From positions 124,001 to 188,000 of the forward strand of contig NZ_JAPDFT010000005.1 in NCBI RefSeq assembly GCF_025949665.1: DNA of 64,000 nucleotides, read 5' to 3'. The notes under the pieces are model-generated. The model searched no databases, was not told the origin of the DNA, and saw only the letters and a program-made list of their open reading frames with translations. Made by a program: the position numbers and the translations under genes. Source of the DNA: Chryseobacterium viscerum. GTDB lineage: Bacteria; Bacteroidota; Bacteroidia; Flavobacteriales; Weeksellaceae. This document shows positions 34,390 to 44,100 of this stretch, in pieces; the first letter of the stretch is position 1; every line of letters starts with the position of its first letter.

Positions 34390-36519
34390 ATGTGGAAAAA
34401 TTTCAAACTGAATAAATTTTTACTTCTTATTCCATTAACCAGTCTGATGTTTTGTTTCAACTCGCCAAAGAATGACGATGAAAAGATGCAGACGATAATG
34501 GTGAGCGTAAAAAACACACTTTCTTATCTGCATTATAGCCCCAAATCTATCAATGATGCCTATTCGAAGGACGTTTATAAGCATTATTTCGAATTGGTAG
34601 ATCCAGCGAAAAGATATTTTCTGCAATCTGACATGGATGAATTCAACAAGCATGAAACAAAGCTTGATGACTATATCAGCCAGGGTGATCTTACATTCTA
34701 TAAGCTTACGATTGACAGACTATACCAGAGAGTGGATGAGATTGATAAAATAACACAGGATATTTTCAGTAAGCCAATCAATCTTCAGGAAGATGAAACG
34801 CTTACCCTTGAGCCGAAACTCAAAAAGGTACCAGCCAATAAGCAGGAACAGTATAATGAGTGGAAAAAATTCATCAAGTACAACATCCTACAGGAAGTAG
34901 AGTCGATGAACAGTAAAGAAGAGGCTCAGAAAGAAAAGAAAGATTCTGTTCAGAAGTATAAGCTGAAAGATACGATCAAGTTTAAGCCTCTTACTCAGGA
35001 CGAAAAAATCAAAAAAGCGACTGATGAAGTAAAAGATCTTGTAAAAGATACCTTTACCCGATTCAAAAAGAGAAAGAAAATGGATTGGTTTACCGTGTAT
35101 ATGAACGCTTACACAGAAGTATTCGATCCGCATACCAATTATTATTCACCAAAAGATAAAGAAGATTTTGATACTCAGTTTACAGGAAAAGTGATCGGTA
35201 TTGGTGCTTTGATCCAGGAGAAAAAAGGAAATCTTTATCTGGGAGCTCTTACCATTGGTGCACCGGCGTGGAAATCTAAACAGCTTTCAGAAGGTGATAA
35301 AATCCTGAAAGTAAGATCTAAACCGAAAGAAGATGCTGTAAATGTGGTAGGAATGCTTTCTGATGAAGCAGTACGATTGATCAGAGGTGAGAAAGGAACT
35401 CCGGTAACACTGACGGTTCAGAAAAAGGACGGAACGATCAAGGATGTAACAATGATCCGTGAAGAAGTAGCTATTGAAGATACTTTCGCAAGAAGTATTG
35501 TAGTAAACACTCCAAATGGAAAGAAATATGGTTTCATCAACCTTCCAAGCTTTAATGCTGATTTTGAAAATGCAAAAGGAAGAAATGCTTCGGATGATAT
35601 TAAGAATGAGATCATTAAGCTGAAAGAACAAAATATTCAGGGAATTATTCTTGACCTTAGAAATAATGGAGGGGGTTCTTTAACTGAAGTAGGTGATATT
35701 ATGGGGCTTTTCATGGAAGCAGGTCCTTACGTTCAGGTGAAAGACGGAAACGGGAAAATTCAGACTCTTAAAAATAAAAATGAAACTCCTATCTGGACAG
35801 GTCCATTGGTGATTATGCAAAACGAGCTTTCTGCTTCAGCTTCAGAAATCCTTGCAGGCGTAATGCAGGATAATGGAAGAGCAATGATTATCGGATCTCC
35901 TCAGTCTTTCGGAAAAGGAACCGTGCAGACTTTTGTTGATCTGAACAGATTCCTGAACACGGAGGATGATTTCGGATCTTTAAAACTGACTATCCAGAAG
36001 TTCTACAGAATTACCGGAGAATCTACACAGAGAAAAGGAATTGTTTCTGATATCCAGATGAAAGACTTCTTTACCTATGCTGAAGTAGGAGAGCGATATG
36101 ATGACTATGCTTTGGCATGGGATAAAATTCCACCTACAAAATTCCAGAAACTGAACTATTTCAACATTCAGGCGCTGGAAAAAGCAAGTGCAGACAGAAT
36201 GGCTAAAAACAGCAATTATCAGTTGTTATTAGAGTCTGCTCAGTGGAGAGAAAAACTGGACAAGGAAGAAAATATTACTTTGAATATCACTAAGTTCAAT
36301 GAACTGATGAAGAACAGAAAGTCTCAGATTGAAAAGTTCAAGGCTTTAACTAAATTTGAGAACGGACTTCAGTTCATCATGTATCCAAGTGAAGTTGAAA
36401 GAGAGAAAAAAGATGAAGCTTTCAAGAAAAAATCTGAAATGTGGATCAAGAATCTGAAAAAAGATCTTTACCTGCAGGAAGCAATGAATATTGTATCAGA
36501 TATGGGAGCTAAATCCTAA
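34390..36519 (+). CDS. prc: Carboxy-terminal (tail-specific) protease Prc, S41 family
   Basis: 709 residues, close to Escherichia coli Prc. A hydrophobic N-terminus (about 8-24) directs it to the periplasm. A helical N-terminal domain (about 30-260) leads into a PDZ domain (about 265-350, GKVIGIGALIQ then SEGDKILKV). The S41 catalytic core has GIILDLRNNGGGS (418-430), the nucleophile Ser483 in SASASEI and Lys509 in SFGKGTVQ, about the spacing of the Ser430/Lys455 dyad of E. coli Prc. A DUF3340-type C-terminal domain follows. It removes C-terminal tails and degrades misfolded or ssrA-tagged periplasmic proteins. Confidence 0.93.
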   Translation: MWKNFKLNKFLLLIPLTSLMFCFNSPKNDDEKMQTIMVSVKNTLSYLHYSPKSINDAYSKDVYKHYFELVDPAKRYFLQSDMDEFNKHETKLDDYISQGDLTFYKLTIDRLYQRVDEIDKITQDIFSKPINLQEDETLTLEPKLKKVPANKQEQYNEWKKFIKYNILQEVESMNSKEEAQKEKKDSVQKYKLKDTIKFKPLTQDEKIKKATDEVKDLVKDTFTRFKKRKKMDWFTVYMNAYTEVFDPHTNYYSPKDKEDFDTQFTGKVIGIGALIQEKKGNLYLGALTIGAPAWKSKQLSEGDKILKVRSKPKEDAVNVVGMLSDEAVRLIRGEKGTPVTLTVQKKDGTIKDVTMIREEVAIEDTFARSIVVNTPNGKKYGFINLPSFNADFENAKGRNASDDIKNEIIKLKEQNIQGIILDLRNNGGGSLTEVGDIMGLFMEAGPYVQVKDGNGKIQTLKNKNETPIWTGPLVIMQNELSASASEILAGVMQDNGRAMIIGSPQSFGKGTVQTFVDLNRFLNTEDDFGSLKLTIQKFYRITGESTQRKGIVSDIQMKDFFTYAEVGERYDDYALAWDKIPPTKFQKLNYFNIQALEKASADRMAKNSNYQLLLESAQWREKLDKEENITLNITKFNELMKNRKSQIEKFKALTKFENGLQFIMYPSEVEREKKDEAFKKKSEMWIKNLKKDLYLQEAMNIVSDMGAKS

Positions 36520-36523
36520 ACAT

Positions 36524-36557
36524 AAAAAAACCGCTAATAAAAATTAGCGGTTTTTTT
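36524..36557. terminator. Bidirectional terminator between prc and sodC
   Basis: A perfect 15-bp stem (36524-36538 with 36543-36557) around an AAAA loop, between convergent genes. Confidence 0.9.
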
Positions 36558-36571
36558 ATTGAGTAACGGGA

Positions 36572-37075
36572 TTATTTAATTTCTACACATCCCACTCTTC
36601 CTCCTGCATTTCCGGTTGGCTGAGTATGGAAATCATCTGCAGCAGCATGTACAATAAGACCTTTTCCGATGATGTTTTTAGACTCATCTGTACAGCCCAG
36701 ACACCATTTGTCTGTCTTGAAGGTCAATGTTGCAGTTCCGCTCTCATCAGCAACCAGGTTTCCTATATCTCCCATATGGAAATGTTCAGCACCCCATTTA
36801 CCATGATCATTCTTGGAAGGATTCCAGTGGCCTCCGGTAGAAGTTCCGTCTGCTGCAGAGCAGTCTCCTTTTTCATGAATGTGTACTGCATGGATTCCAG
36901 GAGTAAGATTGGTGATATCCAGCTTCATAGTTACCTCATTTCCATTTTGGGTAAACTTCGCTGTTCCTCCTGTTTGTGTTCCGCTTTTGGCGTTTACAGA
37001 ATACATTTTTGTAGTTCCGCATGAAGCGGCTAAAAATGCACACCCTGCCAATAATGCTAATGTTTGTACTTTCAT
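36572..37075 (-). CDS. sodC: Cu/Zn superoxide dismutase lipoprotein
   Basis: 167 residues. The signal peptide ends in the lipobox LAAS-C, so it should be membrane-anchored in the envelope. Copper and zinc ligands are present: HAVHIHEKGDC (two Cu His and a disulfide Cys), GGHWNPSKNDHG (bridging and Zn His), HFHMGDIGN (Zn His, Asp) and VHAAADDFHTQPTGNAGGRVGC (Cu His, active-site Arg, second disulfide Cys). It dismutates superoxide outside the cytoplasm. One additional Cys pair (WCLGC) is present. Monocistronic. Confidence 0.94.
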   Translation of the reverse strand: MKVQTLALLAGCAFLAASCGTTKMYSVNAKSGTQTGGTAKFTQNGNEVTMKLDITNLTPGIHAVHIHEKGDCSAADGTSTGGHWNPSKNDHGKWGAEHFHMGDIGNLVADESGTATLTFKTDKWCLGCTDESKNIIGKGLIVHAAADDFHTQPTGNAGGRVGCVEIK

Positions 37076-37266
37076 TTTTTAAATGATTTATAGTGATTTT
37101 ACCCCTAAATTATGAAAGATTTTTCAAAGCGCTTTATGATTCCAGTCTTTTTTCAAAAACATGCTGAGCAGTAAAGCCGAAATTCCATAAGTTTCGGCCT
37201 CAGATTCTGCAATTTTTGAACGGGAAAGGGTAATTGCTTTAAAAAGGGAAAAAAACTTATTTTTAA

Positions 37267-37291
37267 CGTGAAAGTAATTATTACTCTCACG
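37267..37291. promoter_or_regulatory. Inverted repeat before the PPTase gene
   Basis: Two 12-bp arms (37267-37278 and 37280-37291) around one base, with a single internal mismatch: CGTGAAAGTAAT and ATTACTCTCACG. It ends 21 bases before the PPTase ATG. A loop of one base is too short for a good hairpin, so a protein-binding dyad is more likely than an RNA structure. Confidence 0.45.
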
Positions 37292-37312
37292 CATTAAAAG
37301 AAGAAATAGAAA

Positions 37313-37951
37313 ATGATTATTCTATATACATTCATCAGCGAAGAAAAGCACCAGTCTCTCATTGACCGGTATCTGCCTGTTTTTTCTGAGGATATTAAAA
37401 GAGATATTCTGAGATACAGAAGATGGCAGGATGCACAGCTTTCTTTGCTTGGAAAGATTTTGTTACTGCAGGGTTTGAGAACCTATTATGATATTTCTGA
37501 TGCAGAAATTATGGTTAATTCCAATAATAAACCTTATTTAAAAGGGAATCCTGTATACTTTAACATTTCTCATTCCAAAGATCTTGTTGCCTGTATCATT
37601 GCTGAATTTCCTGTGGGAATTGATGTTGAGTTTTTCGATACTTCTATAAACTACCTTGATTTTGAATTTCAGATGACCACTGATGAGTTTGAAAAAATTA
37701 ATGAGGCGGAAGACAGGATCAAGAGTTTTTTTGCCTATTGGACTGCAAAAGAGGCCGTTATAAAAGCACATGGTGATGGAATGATGATCCCTTTAGATTC
37801 CTTTGAAGTCTCAAATAATGAAGCTCTCATTAACGGTGAAAAATTCTTTACAAAAGATATTTTTATTGATAAAAATTACTGTAGTTGTATTGCTTCAAAT
37901 GACATCAAAATAAATAATGTAGTGCCTTTTATTGAATATCTCGAAATTTAA
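37313..37951 (+). CDS. 4'-phosphopantetheinyl transferase (Sfp type)
   Basis: 212 residues. It shows RYRRWQDAQLSLLGKILL (CoA-binding region), KPYLKGNPVYFNISHS, the metal-binding GIDVEFFD (Asp and Glu), and FFAYWTAKEAVIKAHGDGM, the WxxKEA signature. Sfp-type enzymes transfer the phosphopantetheine arm of CoA to the Ser of carrier domains in NRPS and PKS proteins. The giant NRPS with six carrier domains starts 3.2 kb downstream on the same strand, so this is the probable activator. Confidence 0.93.
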   Translation: MIILYTFISEEKHQSLIDRYLPVFSEDIKRDILRYRRWQDAQLSLLGKILLLQGLRTYYDISDAEIMVNSNNKPYLKGNPVYFNISHSKDLVACIIAEFPVGIDVEFFDTSINYLDFEFQMTTDEFEKINEAEDRIKSFFAYWTAKEAVIKAHGDGMMIPLDSFEVSNNEALINGEKFFTKDIFIDKNYCSCIASNDIKINNVVPFIEYLEI

Positions 37952-38126
37952 AGGGATTAAATTTTTTTTACTATATGTGCCTGTATTACAGTATTTTTTT
38001 AACCTAATAAAATCATTATGTGGTGATTAATGTTGTTTTTTTTGTGAATTTTTCTTTGGTGAATCCAAAATTAACATATATCTTTACCCGCAGAAAAAAA
38101 ATTATTTTAAACACACAAAGACAAAA

Positions 38127-38693
38127 ATGAAAAAAAATGTATTTCTGCTGATTACATGCGGTTTCAGTGTGCTTTCTTTTGCACAGGTGGGCATTAAAAA
38201 AGACAACCCCAATGCCAGCGCTGATCTTGAACTTGGATCAAGCAATAAAACACTACTTTTAAACAGAGTTCCCAACACCAGTTCAGTTGCAAATCCGGTT
38301 AATGGTATGATGATCTATGATTTGTCCGAAGAATGTGTAAAAGCATATCAGGCAGGCAAATGGTCCAAATGCCTGGGTAAAGGGTTAAATGGAAAAAAAG
38401 CTCTTAATAGCCTTGTTTCTTTATCTTGTACCTCCGCTACTATTTCTCCAAGTCCGGTTGCCGGACAAGCTTTCAATGGTACACTGACGATTCCCTACAC
38501 AGGTGGGAACGGAGAAACTTATGAGGCACAATCTATTAAGGCCAATGGACTGAGCGCTGCTTTACCCACTGGAAGATTTGCCATGGGAAGCGGAAGTTTA
38601 CTATACCATATTACAGGAACTCCGGACCGGACCGGCAATATTACATTTAATGTAACTGCTGCAGGAACTTCTTGTTCTGTTACTTCAAAATAA
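38127..38693 (+). CDS. Secreted hypothetical protein, short paralogue
   Basis: 188 residues with a signal peptide (cleavage after SFA; mature start QVGI). The first 75 mature residues (NPNASADLELGS, LLLNRVPNT, NPVNGMMIYDLSEECVKAYQ, then GKWSKC) closely parallel the 591-residue protein next door. Both continue with a domain containing TLTIPYTGGNGETY and a C-terminal Cys-containing strand, perhaps an Ig-like or carbohydrate-binding beta fold. It stops where the larger protein continues, so it is either a minimal form or a truncated duplicate. No T9SS-type C-terminal domain was recognised. Function unknown. Confidence 0.75.
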   Translation: MKKNVFLLITCGFSVLSFAQVGIKKDNPNASADLELGSSNKTLLLNRVPNTSSVANPVNGMMIYDLSEECVKAYQAGKWSKCLGKGLNGKKALNSLVSLSCTSATISPSPVAGQAFNGTLTIPYTGGNGETYEAQSIKANGLSAALPTGRFAMGSGSLLYHITGTPDRTGNITFNVTAAGTSCSVTSK

Positions 38694-38988
38694 TATATTA
38701 GGTATTTCCAGATGACCAGTTTCAAACCATTGCAGCGTATTTCTTAAGTAATTTCTGTGTATTCTATGGTAATTGGAATTCATAACAGTTTTGTTTATCA
38801 ATTATAAATTAAACGGTTATAAAAACCACCAATACTCTAATTTATACAAGGTTTCTCTATTTTATCTTGCAACTATACAGACACTTTTTGAATCTGCTTA
38901 CTGGAATTTGCTGTTCTTTATTTTTATTACAACTTCAATAAAGAATATTTATATAGACAAATTTTATTAAACACAACAAAAATTTAAA

Positions 38989-40764
38989 ATGAAAAAAAAG
39001 TTATTATTACCTATCTATCTTAGTATTAGTATTTTTTCCTTTGCTCAGGTAGGGATTAATCAACCTAATCCTAATTTAAGTGCAGATCTCGAACTGGGAT
39101 CTAAGAATAAGAGTTTATTATTAAACAGAGTTCCCAATACAGGGGCTATTAATAATCCGGTAAACGGAATGCTAATCTATGATGTATCAGAGCAATGTGT
39201 AAAAGCTTTTCAGGGAGGTGCCTGGTCACAATGTTTCTGGAAAGAAAGCTCTTCTTTTACATTAGTATGTTCATCTGCGGTATTTAATCCTGCTTCCGCA
39301 ACTCAGAATCAACCATATACAGGGACATTAACAATTCCTTATACAGGAGGTGACGGAAGTGCTTATACTTCACAAGTTTATCAGGCCAATGGATTAACTG
39401 CTACATTAGCTCCGGGTAATTTTGTGATGGGAAATGGCACTTTACAGTTTAATGTATTAGGAACTCCGGTGAGTGCAAGTCCTGCAGTATTTAATATTAC
39501 TGTAAATGGAAGTACTTGTTCTGCAATTTCTCTTCCGGTCAATAACGGAACTCCGGTAATTCCTCCTACAATTACTGTCCAAGAAGGAATATATTTTATA
39601 GGTTCGGTATATGATAATGATTATGCTCCTTATACAGAGCCTACAGGACCTGCTACAACTGCCAGACCTGTAGCGGCAGATGGTGTTCTGGATAAACTGG
39701 CAGATTATCAAGGTTTCATTCCTACGTCAGGACTGGACATTTTTATTCCTGTTACCACTACAGGAACTGGTTCTCTTAGCGCGTGGAGTTCAACAACAAC
39801 GGTTCCTGCTAATCTTACGGAAGATGGAATTTCCAGACAACTTACACTTTCATGGGCAGCACAGACTTATGATTCTAATACTAAATCAATAAAAGCAAAG
39901 CTTACAGCTATAGGGGGAACTTTGAATGCCAAAAAACTGGATATTAATGCAGGAATAGGAAATGATTATCTTGGAGTATTAATGGCAAGGTTCCAGTTCC
40001 CTTCTAATAATACCGGAGCTTCAAAAAATTATGATGTTCGTATTTTGCCGGGTATTCCTGATAAAATGTTTGGTATGACTGACGCAGGAGGATCCAATAA
40101 CAGACATAATTTCCTTTATCTTCCTGTTCAGGCTGAAGATGGCTACACATGGTTAAATAATAACCTGGGAGCAGATTATGCCAATACTAACAGTTCAAAC
40201 TTCAGTATTGCTCAGCAGGCAACCGGCCCTAAAGATTTTAGAGCTTATGGATCAATGTTCCAATGGGGAAGAAAGCCAGATGGGCATGAGTTAATGATTT
40301 GGACTGCAAATAATGCAGGAACACCTGTTAATCCAACAGTTAATCCAACAGCAACCGATAATCCAACAGATACCAGGTTTATTGGAACAGGTGGAGGCTG
40401 GAGAGTAACAGCAGATGGTACATTGTGGCAGAATGGATCTGCTCCGAATAATCCTTGTCCTAAAGGATTTAAAGTTCCTTCAGCAGCTCAGCTAACTAAT
40501 TATATAGCAGCAGTTAAACCTTTAGGATTAGGTGGTGGAATTAATGCGGCAGCTTCCAGCAAACTGGCTTTTCCTGCGGCAGGAAAACGTGATGCTTCAT
40601 TCGGAACGATATCATCATCTTATTCAGGAAGCAGTGGCTTCTATTGGGGAAGTGGAGCGTCCGGCCAGTCCGGTGATATTTTCCAGATTTCCGAATTTGG
40701 AGAACATGGTGTTTCAAGCTCAGGAACAGCACAGGGAAGCTCAGTTCGTTGTATCAAAGAATAA
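38989..40764 (+). CDS. Secreted protein with C-terminal FISUMP-like domain
   Basis: 591 residues. A signal peptide (cleaved after SFA) is followed by the same N-terminal module as the 188-residue neighbour (about 20-180). A middle beta-rich region of about 200 residues comes next, then a C-terminal domain resembling Fibrobacter succinogenes major paralogous (FISUMP) domains: an AYGSMFQWGRK segment, NPCPKGFKVPSAAQL, SGFYWGSG and the terminal SSVRCIKE. FISUMP domains occur in surface or secreted Bacteroidetes proteins of unclear function. It ends 366 bp before the NRPS on the same strand. Confidence 0.8.
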   Translation: MKKKLLLPIYLSISIFSFAQVGINQPNPNLSADLELGSKNKSLLLNRVPNTGAINNPVNGMLIYDVSEQCVKAFQGGAWSQCFWKESSSFTLVCSSAVFNPASATQNQPYTGTLTIPYTGGDGSAYTSQVYQANGLTATLAPGNFVMGNGTLQFNVLGTPVSASPAVFNITVNGSTCSAISLPVNNGTPVIPPTITVQEGIYFIGSVYDNDYAPYTEPTGPATTARPVAADGVLDKLADYQGFIPTSGLDIFIPVTTTGTGSLSAWSSTTTVPANLTEDGISRQLTLSWAAQTYDSNTKSIKAKLTAIGGTLNAKKLDINAGIGNDYLGVLMARFQFPSNNTGASKNYDVRILPGIPDKMFGMTDAGGSNNRHNFLYLPVQAEDGYTWLNNNLGADYANTNSSNFSIAQQATGPKDFRAYGSMFQWGRKPDGHELMIWTANNAGTPVNPTVNPTATDNPTDTRFIGTGGGWRVTADGTLWQNGSAPNNPCPKGFKVPSAAQLTNYIAAVKPLGLGGGINAAASSKLAFPAAGKRDASFGTISSSYSGSSGFYWGSGASGQSGDIFQISEFGEHGVSSSGTAQGSSVRCIKE

Positions 40765-41130
40765 GTAAAATTTAAAATAAATGATTATTTGATGGCCGCC
40801 AACATTGTTGGTGGCTATCAGTAATTACTGAATCTAATACCATTAATAAAAATAAACTCCCTCTGTCAGACCATATTATGTATTCAATACTATATTCTGA
40901 TTAAAATCATGATAAACACACATTTAAACTAAACAAAGCTTAATGTTCTTTTACTTAAATAAGAGAATCTCAGTAAACCTATTACAATTATTTCACTCTC
41001 ATAAATTCAATATTTCCAAGATTTCACCAAAATTGCTGGGGTCCGGAAGTATTTAAATGAAGACATTAAGAATAATTAAAATGGTGAAAAAAACGACTTA
41101 AATCTAACCTACCTAATATCTCTTTATCCT
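40765..41130. other. Gene-free interval upstream of the NRPS
   Basis: 366 bp. It holds the hairpin at 40791-40819 and then AT-rich sequence. I found no TAnnTTTG promoter element. A 14-codon frame (41057-41101) ends 29 bases before the NRPS ATG; it has no supported role. Confidence 0.6.
40791..40819 (+). terminator. Hairpin after the FISUMP gene, without T-run
   Basis: A 13-bp stem with two G-U pairs (40791-40803 with 40807-40819) and a 3-base loop, GC-rich for this genome. No T-run follows, so it may be a weak or factor-dependent terminator, or a structured leader element before the NRPS. Confidence 0.45.
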
Positions 41131-44100
41131 ATGGAAGCATTTCCTATGAAGCTAACCCCATACCAGTCAATTTTTTTTAATGAATGGATGCTTAATCCTT
41201 CCCGAAGTGATTATAATATTATATTTGACCAGTCTATGGCTGGATCTATAGATATCCAAAGACTGAATATAAGCCTGATAAGATTTGTTAATAATCAATT
41301 GTTGGTAAACAGTAATGTGATCTCCAAATCCGGGGAGCTGTTCTGGAAACGCAGGCCTTTACTTTCAGAAAATGATCAGATATTAACATTTATTCCTCGG
41401 GAACTTGGCCTTGAAGAAATACTGGATTTTGCATTACAACCTTTTGATCTGGAAAAAGAACAGTTAGCCAGATTTTATGCAATTCAGTTAGATAACGGAG
41501 GCTATAGGATTATCCATATCTTTTCCCATATTCTAGTGGATGGGCTGAGTGCTAACAGTATCTATACAGAACTGAGTACATATTACAACGATCCTGTCTA
41601 TGAAAACCCAATCAACATTACTGAACAGGCAAAATTGTATGAGAGTTTAAGAACCCAGCTTGAAGATACTTTAGCAAAAGGAAAATCAGAAATGTCAAAT
41701 TTCTGGAAAACCAATCTGAATGAGGTGGAGAATATTGGTTTTAAATTTTTAAAGACCAGGCCTTTAGAATCAGCATCTGAAAAAAATAAAGCACTTCCGA
41801 AAAACCCGGTAAGTGAGCTTCGTTTTAGTATTTCCGAATCTATATTTTCTAAAGTAAGACAATTAACATCAAAATACAAACTTACGCCTTATACATATGG
41901 GCAATTGGTATTAGCTGTCTTACTGCATAAAATTTCAGGAGTAGATAATTTTGTGATTAATTATCCGGTTGGAATTACAGAAGGCCAGGATTTTATCTTT
42001 GGAGCTCATATTAATACGGTTTTAAAAGGATACCGATTCAATAAAGACACTTCTCTTCAGGACCTGATTGATCAGAATATAGAATACACCAATCAATTAA
42101 AAATAAGCAAAGCACGATACTTTCCAGTTGAAGAGCTGATCAGCTATGCTCCTACATCAGATATTTTAGAATATGGATTTGTACAAACCAGTCTTAAAGA
42201 CGTGGTGATTCATTATGAAGGAACAAGTGATGTGATTATCAACAGTGATCTGAATGTCGATCTGGTGGGTAAATTATCATTTGAACAGGAAGTACGAAAC
42301 GGACAGCTTAATTATAAGGTTCGGTATGCCAATCAGGATCTTAGCACAGAGTTGGTATTCAATTTTACTAAAATCTATCAACGATTATTTGTTGAAATCC
42401 TTGATGAACTTCTGGAAGGAAATCCTGGGAACTCAATAAGTAATTATAAACTTTTAGATACAGAAACCTTCCAAACGATTATTCATGATTGGAATGATAC
42501 AGGTTCAGATAATCCTTCGGATAAAACCATTCATCAGTTATTTGAAGAGCAGGTAGAAAGAACACCGGATCAAACGGCATTGGTATATCATGCAACTAAA
42601 CTTTCTTATCGTGAACTCAATGAACGATCAAACCGCCTGGCGAATTATCTTGTTAAAACATATGATCTTCAGCCTGATGACTTGATTCCATTATGTTTGG
42701 AGCGTTCTGAAAATATGCTGATTGCCATTCTCGCGGTATTAAAATCTGGAGCAGCATATGTACCAATAGATCCGTCATACCCTTCAGACAGAATTGAACA
42801 TATTCTTCAGGACACCCGGGCAAAAATAATACTGACCCAGAATTCCGCAATAGATAAGGTACAGACTGCTATTTCAGATATAATCGCGCTGGATGATTAT
42901 GCTTTTCAAAATATATTGGAAGGTATGAATCCTGACAACCTTTCTATACAGGTTAATCCGGATAATCTGGCTTACGTAATCTATACCAGCGGAACCACAG
43001 GACTGCCTAAAGGGGTAATGATAGAACATAGGAATGTAATAAATCTGGTGAATCAGGTACAGGATGCTTATGGCTATAGCAAAGGAGAAAAAATCACAGC
43101 ATACACTTCCTATGTTTTTGATGTATCCGTATCAGAATTTTTCAATGCTTTATTGTATGGAAACGAACTGCATATACTGGGAGAAAATATCAAAAAAGAT
43201 GCAGATTTAATAAGCCGTTATTTAATTGATAATCAAATAGCTTATGCCTACCTTCCGCCGGTAATGTTATCTGTATTACCACGCATAGAATATCCGTCCT
43301 TAAAAGGGTTACTTTATGCTGGTGAACCTTGTGACTATGAAACAGGAAAATACTGGTCAGAGTATACGAAACTTTATAATCTGTATGGGCCTACAGAAGC
43401 TACTATTTATGCTGTTTACAAACAGATACAGCATGGAGATGTACATCTTATCGGGCGTCCTGTAGGTAATACAAAGGCTTATATTCTGGATAATGATTTT
43501 CAGCCTGTTCCTATAGGAGCAGTAGGCGAGCTTTACCTTGGTGGAGCGGGCATTGCAAGAGGTTACCTGAACCGCCCGGATTTGACAACCGAGCGTTTCA
43601 TAAAGAATCCTTTTCAGGGTGAAAATGAAAGACTTTACAAAACCGGAGACCTTGTACGCTGGCTTCCTGATGGGAATATCGAGTATATCGGACGTAATGA
43701 CTTCCAGGTAAAAATCCGGGGATACAGGATTGAGCTGGAAGAAATAGAAAATAAACTTCACCAGTTTCCGGGAGTAAAACAATCTGTAGTTCTGGTGAAA
43801 GAAAACAAAACCGGAATGAAGTATCTGGCAGGGTATTATGTTTCTGATGAAGAATTAAATATTGAAGAACTGACTGTCTTCCTTTCGGAATCCCTTCCGG
43901 AATATATGATTCCCGGAGCTTTTGTACAACTGACGGAACTTCCGCTCACTGTTAACGGAAAACTAGACAGAAAACAGCTTCCTGAGCCTGAATTTACAGG
44001 AAACAGAGAATATACAGCTCCCCAGAATGAACTGCAGGAAAGACTATGTCAGATCTATGGTGAAATACTTGGATTGAATAGTGAAACCATCAGTATCTAT

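Noticed and set aside
38773..38970. 65-codon frame between the two secreted-protein genes
   Set aside because: TTG start, composition of AT-rich spacer, no family signal.
38127..40764. Assignment of the secreted proteins as T9SS cargo
   Set aside because: No C-terminal sorting domain could be recognised in either protein.
41057..41101. 14-codon frame just before the NRPS ATG, a possible leader peptide
   Set aside because: Too short, no codon run or structure that suggests attenuation, and no conservation data.
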